A DNA stretch of 64,000 bases from Ardenticatenaceae bacterium (GCA_020634435.1 JACKBS010000021.1:10019-74018); one strand, 5' to 3'; numbered from the stretch's first letter, positions 40,804-48,964 are shown. Numbers and translations: made by a program. The notes: generated by a model not told the origin, from the letters alone.

Positions 40804-41819
40804 TAAGGGCTCCAGCTAAGTGAATCGGCCGCGGATAGAGTGAGTAGTTGGGTCAGATTGGTGCCGTCTGGCTGTGCCAGGCTGATACCCGACCGCGAAC
40901 TGAAAGCCAGAAAACGGCCGTCTGGCGACACCGCACCATATTGCCCAACCTGAGCTTCCGCAGTGATTTGTTCCGGCACACCGCCCGTCACCGGCAGCCG
41001 CCACCACAACGATGGCAAATCGTGCGCGGCGGCTACCTGGATGCCCAGCAAGCGCTCCCACCATCTGGCTGAACTGGTCTGGTTGCTCACCGCCGAAAAA
41101 TAAAGCCATTGCCCATCCGCCGAGAAGAAAGGTGTATCCAGGGTCAAAAAGCGGTCTTGCGGCACCAAAACGGCCGCATTCTTACCGTCGCTGGTAGCCA
41201 GTATCAGCTCTGCCGCCAGGGAATCGCGATCGATGTGGATGTAAGCCAGCAAACGGCCGTCGGGCGACACCCTTGGCCAGATGCCATCTTCGGCCAAAAC
41301 GGTAATTTCTCCAGAGGCCATATCCAACTTTTCCAGCGTCGTTTTGAAGGTGAACGTGGCTGCATCCACCGGCACCACATGCGAAAAATAAAGCTGCTGT
41401 CCGTCGGGCGACCAGCTAGGATTAAAAAATACCTCTTGATTGGCTGTGCGCTCGATGAGCAGCCGGGGTTCGCTTCGGCCGTCAGCCAGAAGCAGGTAAA
41501 GGCCAGTGTAGCCAAACTGAATTTCATTTTCGCCGGGCGAGGGGGCATAGGTCATGGCAATCTGGCTGCCGTCAGGGGAAGCGGCCATGTGGCTAAGCCA
41601 CGCATTCTCGGGAACTTCAAAGAGAGATTCGCTGGCTCCGGTAGCAAAATCATAGCGCAGCAGCGCCTGACGGCGAGTTTCTTGCAGGATGTAAAACAGG
41701 GAACCAGTCGGCGGTGGCGACCCGTCGCTTGAGGGGGGAACGGCCGTTGCCGCACCGCTCTCACAGGCCACCAACCCCATCATCACACACGCCAGGAGGA
41801 ATAATTGCACAACTTTCAT
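40803..41819 (-). CDS. PD40 (TolB-like) beta-propeller lipoprotein
   Basis: This 338-residue protein has a signal peptide with lipobox G-L-V-A-C and about five PD40/WD40-like repeats of the form S-P-D-G-x-x-(L/I)-x-(Y/F)-(S/T) (M-A-A-S-P-D-G-S-Q-I-A-M-T, W-S-P-D-G-Q-Q-L-Y-F-S, V-S-P-D-G-R-L-L-A-Y-I, F-S-A-D-G-Q-W-L-Y-F-S, V-S-P-D-G-R-F-L-A-F-S). It should fold into a propeller outside the membrane; ligand unknown. No ribosome-binding site is present, and TACAAT lies exactly 6 nt before the ATG, suggesting a leaderless transcript. The last codon overlaps the next gene start. Confidence 0.84.
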   Translation of the reverse strand: MKVVQLFLLACVMMGLVACESGAATAVPPSSDGSPPPTGSLFYILQETRRQALLRYDFATGASESLFEVPENAWLSHMAASPDGSQIAMTYAPSPGENEIQFGYTGLYLLLADGRSEPRLLIERTANQEVFFNPSWSPDGQQLYFSHVVPVDAATFTFKTTLEKLDMASGEITVLAEDGIWPRVSPDGRLLAYIHIDRDSLAAELILATSDGKNAAVLVPQDRFLTLDTPFFSADGQWLYFSAVSNQTSSARWWERLLGIQVAAAHDLPSLWWRLPVTGGVPEQITAEAQVGQYGAVSPDGRFLAFSSRSGISLAQPDGTNLTQLLTLSAADSLSWSP

Positions 41820-41825
41820 GGGGCA

Positions 41826-41831
41826 ATTGTA
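41826..41831 (-). promoter_or_regulatory. -10 box of PD40 lipoprotein gene, leaderless geometry
   Basis: Minus-strand TACAAT with 6 nt between it and the ATG at 41819. No clear -35 was found. Confidence 0.5.
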
Positions 41832-41883
41832 CCTGCTTTTCGCACAGATTCGCGACGGTGGTTTTTACGCTTAACAGGGAAAA

Positions 41884-43089
41884 CTATATCTTGAGGGGCA
41901 GCTGGAAAGACGGCCGTTTCCCGTCTAACAACACATACGGAGCCAGGCGCTTGGTGGCAATGCCCAGCTGGCGCAAATGGTTCAGCTCTTGCAAACGGCC
42001 GTGCCGTCGCGCTTGGACAATGGTCTGGCTGTTTTTCACGCCGATGCCCGGCACGCGCAGCAGATGTTCTGGCTCGGCCCGGTTCAATTCCACGGGATCA
42101 TGCTGCAAATTAGCCTGCGCCCAGGCCAGCTTGGGATCAATGTCTAGCGGTAGGTTGCCCTGCTGGTCAAACGGCATCTCTTCCAGGTCAAACCCGTAGT
42201 CACGAAACAAAAACGAGGTTTGATACAGGCGCACCTTGCGCATGGGGTTTTCGGCGGGATGATTTTCCAGCGGGGTGTCTTCCAACGGGCTAAAGGGGGA
42301 AAAGTAGACGCGCTGTAGGTGCAATTGCTTGGTCACATACTCGGTTGTGGACAGAATTTCGACATCGGTTTCACCCACAGCGCCGACCACAAACTGAGTT
42401 ACAGTGGAGGGCCAACGGCCGTTCCAGCCTAAATGTGCCGGTTCATTTTGCCGAATTTGCTCAATTTGTTGCAACGGCCGTAACAGCTCCCGGAAAAACT
42501 CTTTACGTGGGGCCAACAGTGCCAGGCGCTTGTCATTAGGCGCTTCCAGGTTCACGGAAAGCCGACTGGCCAGCGTCATGGCGTGGCGCAGCTGTGCTTC
42601 TTCGGCTCCAGGCATCACCTTCAGGTGTAAATACCCTTTAAACTGGTACTTGTTGCGCAAAATTTCGGCCGTTTCCAACAGCCGGTCCTGGGTCGCGACG
42701 CTCCCCTTGATGATGCCAGAACTGAGAAACAGCCCTTCCACCATGCCTGCCCGGTACAGCTGCATAAACGCCTTCGCCATCTCTTCCGGCTTGAAGGTGT
42801 GGCGGCGATAGTTGCGCCCGGCCCGGAAAGGGCAGTAGTAGCAGTTTCGTTCGCAGGCCGAAGTCAGCAGCGTTTTGAGCATGGGCATCGTTTTGCCACC
42901 AGGCATGACGGCGTGGCTAATGCCCAATAACTCCTGTTTGGCCTGGCTATTTCGCTGACTTTTTGTGGGGGCGGATGGAATCACCTGGCCACAAGGCGCG
43001 ACTTCTGGCGCGGGGTTGACATTTGTCTCCTCGGCCGGTTCCAGGTGCATATTTAGGGCGATATCTTGCAACTTAACAAAGGTATCCAT
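41884..43089 (-). CDS. Putative DNA modification/repair radical SAM protein with HhH domain
   Basis: This 401-residue protein has the radical SAM cluster C-E-R-N-C-Y-Y-C-P-F-R near residue 78. T-F-K-P-E-E-M-A-K-A-F follows, and the C-terminal helix-hairpin-helix is L-L-R-V-P-G-I-G-V-K-N-S-Q-T-I-V. The combination defines a family annotated as putative DNA modification/repair radical SAM protein, often paired with a uracil-DNA-glycosylase-like protein; that partner is not seen nearby. The chemistry is unknown. On the minus strand TATAAT lies 10 nt before the ATG, so the leader is only a few nucleotides long. Confidence 0.88.
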   Translation of the reverse strand: MDTFVKLQDIALNMHLEPAEETNVNPAPEVAPCGQVIPSAPTKSQRNSQAKQELLGISHAVMPGGKTMPMLKTLLTSACERNCYYCPFRAGRNYRRHTFKPEEMAKAFMQLYRAGMVEGLFLSSGIIKGSVATQDRLLETAEILRNKYQFKGYLHLKVMPGAEEAQLRHAMTLASRLSVNLEAPNDKRLALLAPRKEFFRELLRPLQQIEQIRQNEPAHLGWNGRWPSTVTQFVVGAVGETDVEILSTTEYVTKQLHLQRVYFSPFSPLEDTPLENHPAENPMRKVRLYQTSFLFRDYGFDLEEMPFDQQGNLPLDIDPKLAWAQANLQHDPVELNRAEPEHLLRVPGIGVKNSQTIVQARRHGRLQELNHLRQLGIATKRLAPYVLLDGKRPSFQLPLKI

Positions 43090-43420
43090 CGTGTACCTTA
43101 TTATAGAACATTCGTTCGCAACTCACAAGGGATTGCTGCGTAAAGGCCTGGCATGCAGTAGAGACGTTGCAATGCAACGTCTCTACAAGGGGTTTTTGTT
43201 ACTTTTTCGCAAGATATGTCACTTGTGGAGTGAAGAAAGCGTGTATTTTGATGTCGATTTGACCAATTAAGCATCTATGTTGTAAATGAGGCTACAAGCG
43301 TTGAACTCAAACCCGGTTACAGTGCCATCGATTTACACCGGGCGACCAGGGAGCAGATTCTCAAATTTATTACTGCTCTCTGGACAACGCAAAGTCTCAT
43401 CCGGTAAAGGTAGAAATTAG
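43090..43420. other. Intergenic region with long palindrome
   Basis: This 331-bp gap between divergent genes holds a 29-bp palindrome at 43158-43186 and the near-leaderless promoter of the radical SAM gene. No other structure was recognised. Confidence 0.5.
43158..43186. repeat. 29-bp palindrome, cyanobacterial-type dispersed repeat
   Basis: GTAGAGACGTTGCA, one A, then TGCAACGTCTCTAC: two perfect 14-bp arms. The word GTAGAGACGTTGCA is familiar from dispersed palindromes in filamentous cyanobacteria (general knowledge, not searched). A GGTTTTTG run follows 7 bp later, so it could work as a terminator on the + strand. Confidence 0.8.
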
Positions 43421-44041
43421 ATGATGCGATTACAAAGAGAAAGCAACGGCCGTCCGCAGCCCCTACCACGGGCCGCAACCGGGCCGTTTCAAGAACGTTT
43501 GATGGATTCCAAAGCACGAGTTTTAACGGCCGTTTTAGCCAATCAAAGCTGTTATGTTCAGGGGGACGATGCCCCGTTGCGCTACCGCCTGCTCACCGAC
43601 ACGGCGCTGCGTCTGGCGGAATTGAACCAGTTGGCAGCCTACTTCGATCTGTCTGACCTGGCCTATCAGTATGATTTGACCACGTGGATACAAAACGTTA
43701 TTCGCCTGTTGGCCATTCAACTGAACCTGCCGCTGCCAACGGCCGTTTGGTTTGCCAACCACGCCGAGAATGACCCGGTAGATATGCTGATTCAGTTCCT
43801 CGCTGAGCAGGTTTTGCCCAAAGTCAACCAACCCGTTCTGCTCTCGTTTGATGAAGCCGATCAGCTACAGCGTGCACCCTTGGCCGCCGATTTCTGGCGC
43901 CTGTTACAGGCTTTGCAAGAGGCCCGTAAGCACCCAGCATTTGAACAATTTTCGGTGATTTTGTGGGGGAAAAGCTCATGGCAGGCGTTGGCGGAAGACG
44001 GCCGTTTCCCTGCCGAGGCGTTAAAGCAGATTATTCTTTAG
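43421..44041 (+). CDS. AAA-like (AAA_35-type) protein with lost Walker A
   Basis: This 206-residue protein resembles the AAA_35 AAA-like domain found in cyanobacterial and Chloroflexi regulatory proteins. The middle has Y-Q-Y-D-L-T-T-W-I-Q-N-V-I-R-L-L-A-I-Q-L-N-L-P and the end Q-P-V-L-L-S-F-D-E-A-D-Q-L, a Walker B with the D-E pair. W-R-L-L-Q-A-L-Q-E-A-R follows. At the place where relatives have P-R-Q-M-G-K-T-S, this protein reads G-D-D-A-P-L-R-Y-R, with no GK(S/T). ATP binding is therefore unlikely. It may be a decayed copy or a non-catalytic relative. It overlaps the convergent isomerase gene by 11 bp. Confidence 0.7.
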   Translation: MMRLQRESNGRPQPLPRAATGPFQERLMDSKARVLTAVLANQSCYVQGDDAPLRYRLLTDTALRLAELNQLAAYFDLSDLAYQYDLTTWIQNVIRLLAIQLNLPLPTAVWFANHAENDPVDMLIQFLAEQVLPKVNQPVLLSFDEADQLQRAPLAADFWRLLQALQEARKHPAFEQFSVILWGKSSWQALAEDGRFPAEALKQIIL

Positions 44042-44486
44042 CCCGATACGTGGCATCAAGCGCCGCAACCTGGCGCAAACAGCGATCATCGTCGTCATTG
44101 GGCACATAACTGGTGCTGAACCAGGAGTCCAAAATCTCTTTGGCCATCACCTCAGAGGTGCGGCGAATCGAGATGCAGAGGATATTGGCATTGTTCCACA
44201 GCCGGGCACCGCGCGCCGTTTCGGCATCATCGCACAGGGCCGCACGAATGCCCGGCACTTTGTTAGCCGCCAGACTCACCCCCGTACCCGTCCAGCAAAA
44301 CAAAATTCCCTCATCGACCGCCCCGCTGGCCACGGCTTCGGCCACCTGACGGGCTACTTCGGGCCAATCCTGCGGCCCGGCTTGCAATGGGCCAAACAAT
44401 GAGACCGCATGGCCGCCTTCTTGAACAAGAGCAACCACACGGTCGGTGAGATGACATTTTTCGTCAGAACCAATGGCAATCTTCAT
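44031..44486 (-). CDS. RpiB/LacA/LacB family sugar-phosphate isomerase
   Basis: This 151-residue protein begins M-K-I-A-I-G-S-D-E-K, with W-P-E-V-A-R-Q-V-A-E-A-V then G-I-L-F-C-W-T-G-T-G-V-S-L-A-A-N-K-V-P-G-I-R-A-A-L-C-D-D-A-E-T-A-R. These are the hallmarks of the RpiB fold that interconverts ribose-5-phosphate and ribulose-5-phosphate or related sugars. The usual nucleophile position in G-I-L-x-C is Cys, preserved here. Two starts are possible (44486 and 44513); I prefer 44486 because it matches the family start, although neither has a ribosome site. Confidence 0.85.
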   Translation of the reverse strand: MKIAIGSDEKCHLTDRVVALVQEGGHAVSLFGPLQAGPQDWPEVARQVAEAVASGAVDEGILFCWTGTGVSLAANKVPGIRAALCDDAETARGARLWNNANILCISIRRTSEVMAKEILDSWFSTSYVPNDDDDRCLRQVAALDATYRAKE

Positions 44487-44561
44487 AAAACATTTTTTTT
44501 GTGAGTAACTCATAAAATATTTAATCAGCTACTCGACTACAGATCTGAAAAGAAGTAATCT

Positions 44562-45440
44562 TTAGGATAAGTCGGTGCGCAGCAGTGTGCGCGTGTTGTT
44601 GATTCGAGCGTAAGACGGTCGTCCCGCTGGAGCGGTGTGGTTAACGGCCGTTGGGTACACCAACGTCACTCCATTTTGCCCCAAAGTATGAATTCGCTCA
44701 AGTTCCATCAAACGCTGCATGTCCGCCTCGGAAAATTGGCTCACGACCTCATGCAGCCGGGCCAGAAAACGCGCTTCGTTTTCGGTCTGCACGGCACGTT
44801 CTTGCACCGCTTCCAGAGCAGCTTTCACGTGGCGCGGCATGTCGATGGCGCCCACCATCACCCGCGAGAAAGAGAAGCCAGCTTCCGATAATCGAGCTGC
44901 GAGCTGCTGCCGCACGGCACGTTCCAACCGCTGCGTGGCCCCAGGTTCACAAATCTGGTCAATGGTCATGTCGCCAATGACGTGGCGCAGGCAGTTATCC
45001 AGGTGCTTGGTCACGATGCTGTTGGCCTTTTTGGGCAAATTACGCGCCAGTTTGGGCCGGGCTGATGGCTTAATCTGGAATGGATCAATATCAAAATTGA
45101 CACTCCATTCTACATCTAGCGAAATACCGCCGTTGGTTTGGGCGGCCAGGCAACGGCCGTTTGCCGAACCAGAGCCCGTGGGAATGGTGTGGGTCATTTC
45201 CTCTGTCAGCGGGTTGATGGGATGCCGCCCGCCGGGCATAAAGCGAACAAATGCCTGCCGCCGCTTGTTAAACACAACCCCAACTTCCATCTCTGGGATG
45301 TGAACAAAACCATACCGTTGATAGGCCCACAGAGCTAAAAGTGAAAAGAGGGAAACGGCCGTTCCCCACAAAGCCAGGCCGCCCCAGGCAGCTGCGGCCC
45401 CAATCATGCCAACCGTCAAAATCACAAATAATTTAAACAT
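44562..45440 (-). CDS. SPFH/Band 7 domain membrane protein
   Basis: This 292-residue protein has two N-terminal hydrophobic segments (residues 1-50), then an SPFH domain: I-P-E-M-E-V-G-V-V-F-N-K-R-R-Q-A-F, S-L-D-V-E-W-S-V-N-F-D-I-D, and the region ending M-V-G-A-I-D-M-P-R-H-V-K-A-A-L-E-A-V-Q-E-R. A charged helix follows. Such proteins form membrane scaffolds and are often envelope-stress induced. The ATG at 45440 follows AGGAG. A perfect sigma-70-type promoter upstream has an operator palindrome in its spacer, so expression is tightly controlled. Confidence 0.82.
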   Translation of the reverse strand: MFKLFVILTVGMIGAAAAWGGLALWGTAVSLFSLLALWAYQRYGFVHIPEMEVGVVFNKRRQAFVRFMPGGRHPINPLTEEMTHTIPTGSGSANGRCLAAQTNGGISLDVEWSVNFDIDPFQIKPSARPKLARNLPKKANSIVTKHLDNCLRHVIGDMTIDQICEPGATQRLERAVRQQLAARLSEAGFSFSRVMVGAIDMPRHVKAALEAVQERAVQTENEARFLARLHEVVSQFSEADMQRLMELERIHTLGQNGVTLVYPTAVNHTAPAGRPSYARINNTRTLLRTDLS

Positions 45441-45465
45441 GAGAACACTCCTATACAATCAGATT

Positions 45466-45521
45466 AGTGTATTTATCACACTTATTGACGACAGTATAGT
45501 GTATCAAATACACTTTGTCAA
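45466..45521 (-). promoter_or_regulatory. Promoter with operator in the spacer, upstream of SPFH gene
   Basis: On the minus strand TTGACA (45516-45521), a 17-bp spacer and TATACT (45493-45498) form a near-consensus promoter. AGTGTAT-CAA-ATACACT (45498-45514) is a perfect 17-bp palindrome filling the spacer. A second, imperfect copy (AGTGT...ACACT, 45466-45482) lies 32 bp downstream, about three helical turns, in the leader. The layout is that of a repressor site resembling operators of YtrA-type GntR regulators (comparison from memory). Confidence 0.8.
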
Positions 45522-45606
45522 TGGGCTTGCCAAAGCAGTTTTCTGCCCCTTATAATCTTTTCAACTCATCAACAGTTACCCACCATCACTAAAAAGGGGG
45601 TTCGCG

Positions 45607-46365
45607 ATGCTTAAAAATGGGTCTTTTACCGAGGGCTGGACCAACTTACCACCGTACGGCAACCTGATTAACCAGCAGCCAAACGGCTGGACGTTACGCT
45701 GGATCAATCCGGGAGAGTCGCTGTTTGGCGCAGGCGATACGGCGTCGGGCGTTCCAGAGTGTGTGCACAAGCTGTCTGGGCAACTGCCCACCAATGAGCA
45801 GTTGGGCGGCAAAGATGCGCTCATTTTGGCCGGAGATACGACCTACAAAGTGTTCCATGCAGGCAGCGCGTTTGGCGTTGAGCTAAAACAAGTGGTCACC
45901 GGTCTCAAACCGGGCAGCCAGGCGACGCTCGTGGTGCCGATCCTGGCCGTTTTGTATGACGAACCGGATCCCTACGGCGCAGAATCTGGTGTGTGGGTCA
46001 ACGGGGAAGGGGAGTGGATAAACGGCGGCAAGATGGGTAACCGGAAATGGTACCGGCACAGAGTTACTTTTACGGTGCCAGACAATGGCACAGCCGTTAT
46101 CGAAGTTCGCGTCAAAAGCAAATGGTCGCGCAAAAAGGATTTTTTCATTGATGGCATCACGCTGGAAGCTGAAGAAGCCACCATCGAGGAGATTGTGCCG
46201 GTCATTTTGCCCGATCCCATTGTCATTCCCGGCAATGATAAGGTGCCGACAACGGCCGTTTCTATCAAGCTACCCGTAGGCATGAAGCTGGTAACGGCCG
46301 TTTCCGACGAGCCAAACACCGTCATTGTGATTGTGCCGCAAGGGATTACGGTAGAAACAGAGTAA
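45607..46365 (+). CDS. Hypothetical beta-sandwich protein, carbohydrate-binding-like
   Basis: This 252-residue protein is not recognised as a named family. It begins L-K-N-G-S-F-T-E-G-W-T-N-L-P, a typical entry of galactose-binding-like beta-sandwich domains, with W-x-L-R-W-I-N-P-G and a late F-F-I-D-G-I-T-L-E strand. No signal peptide or membrane segment is present. The final 50 residues contain a repeated T-A-V-S stretch encoded by ACGGCCGT copies. A hairpin repeat follows. GGGGG precedes the ATG. A sugar-binding role is only suggested. Confidence 0.6.
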   Translation: MLKNGSFTEGWTNLPPYGNLINQQPNGWTLRWINPGESLFGAGDTASGVPECVHKLSGQLPTNEQLGGKDALILAGDTTYKVFHAGSAFGVELKQVVTGLKPGSQATLVVPILAVLYDEPDPYGAESGVWVNGEGEWINGGKMGNRKWYRHRVTFTVPDNGTAVIEVRVKSKWSRKKDFFIDGITLEAEEATIEEIVPVILPDPIVIPGNDKVPTTAVSIKLPVGMKLVTAVSDEPNTVIVIVPQGITVETE

Positions 46366-46370
46366 AAACT

Positions 46371-46408
46371 GAGATTGGAGATTAAACAGGCATCGAATCT
46401 CCAATCTC
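46371..46408. repeat. Tandem-word hairpin (GGAGATT family), copy 2
   Basis: GAGATTGGAGATT (46371-46383) is the exact reverse complement of 46396-46408, and the word continues beyond the right arm. It follows the beta-sandwich gene and faces a convergent gene. Confidence 0.85.
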
Positions 46409-46445
46409 TAATCTCCCCAAAGCTATTTTTTGCCCATCCAGTCAG

Positions 46446-47081
46446 CTACTCCGAAATGCAAAAATACCAATGCGGCCGTATCTGGTCCACGTGTCGCCAA
46501 CGACCGAGAAAGTTGCCCTGTTGGGGCGGGTTGCTGTCGCTGCGATAGAGATACCCGGAGAAGTTGCGCGGCGCGTTGCGCTCGTTGAAGAAAAAGATGG
46601 CGATGGCTTCACCTTCGGTTTGCACCCAAATACGGCCGTTGTCCGTGGACAAATAGCGGTACGGTTCTGCCAAATAAATCACACCACTCTCGTTAGGCAC
46701 CAGTTCCCCCGATTCCACCAGCGCCACAACCGCCTCATAATGCCCCAAACGCATCTGAAAGCGGGCTGTTTCCCAGAGGTCAGCAAAGGGTACCAGCTGC
46801 ACGATGATGAGCGTAAAAACGTTAATTGCCAGAGGGAGTGCGGCCCACTTCACGCCCCGATCGGCCCGAAATGGCAGGTAAAACAGTGAAGCCAGGACCA
46901 GTGCCAGCAGCACAAATTGCAGCCCTTCCACCAGCGGATCGGCCCACGTGCTCCCCGTGGATTGATTGGTCTGCAAAACGGCCGTTAACCCAATCAGCAC
47001 TACGCCAAACCAGGTAGAAAACAGCCCCAACGAAGGGAAATCTGGACGGTACAAGTCATCTGAACTGAGTGAGTGATCCAT
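46446..47081 (-). CDS. Hypothetical membrane protein with C-terminal soluble domain
   Basis: This 211-residue protein has three hydrophobic segments in the first 100 residues and a soluble C-terminal domain of about 100 residues with W-V-Q-T-E-G-E-A-I-A-I-F-F-F and R-N-F-S-G-Y-L-Y-R-S-D strands. No known family was recognised. AGGAGG lies 5 bp before the ATG. It is the third gene of a same-strand run (SGNH-type hydrolase, DUF1361 protein, this gene), separated from the second by a dispersed inverted repeat. Confidence 0.65.
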   Translation of the reverse strand: MDHSLSSDDLYRPDFPSLGLFSTWFGVVLIGLTAVLQTNQSTGSTWADPLVEGLQFVLLALVLASLFYLPFRADRGVKWAALPLAINVFTLIIVQLVPFADLWETARFQMRLGHYEAVVALVESGELVPNESGVIYLAEPYRYLSTDNGRIWVQTEGEAIAIFFFNERNAPRNFSGYLYRSDSNPPQQGNFLGRWRHVDQIRPHWYFCISE

Positions 47082-47104
47082 CTTTTCCTCCTAAGTCCCG
47101 TAAG

Positions 47105-47170
47105 AGGTGCGACGCACTTTTTCAACAGAAGCCGGGTCCAATTGCCTGGCTCGTCAAGTGCGTCGCACCT
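47105..47170. repeat. Dispersed 15-bp inverted repeat, copy 2
   Basis: The arms AGGTGCGACGCACTT (47105-47119) and its complement (47156-47170) are identical to those at 5574-5638, but the 36-bp core is unrelated. It lies between two genes of a probable operon. Confidence 0.85.
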
Positions 47171-47178
47171 TTACTCTT

Positions 47179-47844
47179 TCACTGTTCCCGGCTCGCCACC
47201 AGCTGCGGCGGCAGGGCAAAAACAATGAAGTAGGCACCGATAAATACGGCCGTTAACAGCATAGTGACAACGGCCGTTTGCACAAACTGGCTGCGCACCA
47301 GCATATGTCCGGCCAAATCACGCAGCAAAACGGTAGGATTCACAAACACATCCCAGCTGTTCCAGCGCAAAAAACGGCCGATATACACGCCAAAACTGCT
47401 CAAGCCCACCACCACCAGCACAAACAGCCAGCCTGCCAGCCAATTCCACGACCGCGTCACCAGGTCGTGCAGCCAGTAGAGCGAGGCCAGCCCTAAAAAC
47501 AGACCAGCCAGGGCAAACGTCAGCAGCATGATCAGGTCATACCAGAGCGGCACCATACCCAATCGGCCTAGGTGCAGCAGATCGGTGAGCAGGTAAGGGG
47601 CGTTGGGGAAAAAGAGCAGCCACAGGCCGCCCCACAGCCATCGGCCCCATTTGGTTGCGCCGCGCCGCCGAGCCAGCAGGGCAAACAGCACTGGCAACCA
47701 GGCTAAAAACAGATTCCACAACAAGAAGAAAAAGCCAAAACTATCGGTATAAACAAAGCGAACAAACCACATGGCCACTGCCAGACTAGAGGTAAACAGC
47801 AGTGCGGCCAGCAGCAAAAGTGTATGTTTGGTTGGTGATTGCAT
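47179..47844 (-). CDS. DUF1361 membrane protein
   Basis: This 221-residue polytopic membrane protein has about six hydrophobic segments. F-L-A-W-L-P-V-L-F-A-L and L-W-L-L-F-F-P-N-A-P-Y-L-L-T-D-L-L-H-L are the conserved DUF1361 blocks, with W-Y-D-L-I-M and G-I-x-x-G-R-F-L-R-W-N-S-W-D-like sequence later (V-Y-I-G-R-F-L-R-W-N-S-W-D-V-F). Its ATG shares a base with the stop codon of the SGNH-type gene, indicating coupling. Function unknown. Confidence 0.88.
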   Translation of the reverse strand: MQSPTKHTLLLLAALLFTSSLAVAMWFVRFVYTDSFGFFFLLWNLFLAWLPVLFALLARRRGATKWGRWLWGGLWLLFFPNAPYLLTDLLHLGRLGMVPLWYDLIMLLTFALAGLFLGLASLYWLHDLVTRSWNWLAGWLFVLVVVGLSSFGVYIGRFLRWNSWDVFVNPTVLLRDLAGHMLVRSQFVQTAVVTMLLTAVFIGAYFIVFALPPQLVASREQ

Positions 47845-48878
47845 TATTGAACTGCCTCCGATGATAAAAACCAGGGAACGGCCGTTACATCCGTGCGTAA
47901 AAAGTGGTGCAACTGCCCGGCCACTTTGGCGCGTCCCGAGGGAGATGGATGGGTACCGTCGTAGGAGAAGTCTGACTGCTCCCAGACGATGCCATTAGGA
48001 TCGCCAGCCACGCCATCGGCCCACAAATACGGCCCCCAACTCAGCCACGGCGCATAAACCGTGCCCTTGTTCGGGTCAAAATTAAGCCCTACTTTGCCCT
48101 CAATTTGGTCCTCGATGAGCCACTTGACGGCAAAAGCCGACTGGTAAGCATGTGGCTCCGGGCTGAGGTCGGTGGTGGCGTACCCGCCGTAGGTGCGGCT
48201 GGATAGGTAAACAATTTTTAAGTTGGGAAAGCGAGCGGAAAGATTTTCGATAATGTCGCGCAAATCATTTTGTAGCACCAGGGCGTCCAGAGGAAAGGGC
48301 AGGTTGTTAGTCGCCCGCGCCTCTTTGAGCCAGACGACTTGCACCTGGGCGTCGCTCAAATCAGCTTCGGCGATGCGGTCGTCCAGAGTTGCCCAGTAAT
48401 CGTCGCTAGAATCAGCCAGAAACTGGGAGGCTTTGTGCATTTCGGCCCCGTTTACCAGCACTACGGCCGGATTTAGCTGAGGAATTTCGTCTGCCTGGCT
48501 AAGGAAGGCATCAAACTCCATCATCGTGTTAGACATGCCGACGGCCACAAAGCCAATCTTGCCATTTTGCTCATCCACGGAGCCATCGCTGGCCAACGGC
48601 CGTATCCCTTCGGCAATCGCCACCCCAGCTGCTTCATGAGCCGACGGCCGTTCATTGCTGCCGTTAGGATACAAGCCACCCTGCGCCCCACGGTAAGTGC
48701 CACTGCCTAGCTCGGTCAGCGGCGTCAGCCCCACCGACGATTGGCCCAGATGAACGGCCGTTAACCGCCGGTACACCAGCCCCCCAGCCACAACCAGAAA
48801 AACCAGAAGGATGAGCCAGAGATACGGCCGTTTGCGCAATAATTTTGTTGTTTTTGTCAGTTTCGATGCTACTTCCAC
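47844..48878 (-). CDS. Membrane-anchored SGNH-hydrolase-like protein
   Basis: This 344-residue protein has one N-terminal hydrophobic segment (residues 18-36) and a secreted domain. G-F-V-A-V-G-M-S-N-T-M-M-E-F looks like an SGNH block I with the Ser nucleophile, and W-E-Q-S-D-F-S-Y-D-G-T-H-P-S-P-S-G like block V (Asp-x-x-His). An ester substrate such as a polysaccharide acyl group is a guess. It starts with GTG at 48878, with GGAG 11 bp before it. It is the first of three coupled same-strand genes. Confidence 0.65.
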   Translation of the reverse strand: MEVASKLTKTTKLLRKRPYLWLILLVFLVVAGGLVYRRLTAVHLGQSSVGLTPLTELGSGTYRGAQGGLYPNGSNERPSAHEAAGVAIAEGIRPLASDGSVDEQNGKIGFVAVGMSNTMMEFDAFLSQADEIPQLNPAVVLVNGAEMHKASQFLADSSDDYWATLDDRIAEADLSDAQVQVVWLKEARATNNLPFPLDALVLQNDLRDIIENLSARFPNLKIVYLSSRTYGGYATTDLSPEPHAYQSAFAVKWLIEDQIEGKVGLNFDPNKGTVYAPWLSWGPYLWADGVAGDPNGIVWEQSDFSYDGTHPSPSGRAKVAGQLHHFLRTDVTAVPWFLSSEAVQ

Positions 48879-48914
48879 TTACGCGATCTCTCCGTTTTTA
48901 GTAAAAAGTGGTAG

Positions 48915-48961
48915 GTGAAAAGTAAAAAGTAAGCGTCAACCTATCACTTTTTACTTTTCAC
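48915..48961. repeat. Tandem-word hairpin (GTGAAAAGTAAAAA family), copy 3
   Basis: GTGAAAAGTAAAAAGT (48915-48930) is the exact complement of 48946-48961, and the flanks carry more copies of the word. It separates two same-strand genes and overlaps the 3' end zone of the DUF4173 gene. Confidence 0.9.
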
Positions 48962-48964
48962 TTC

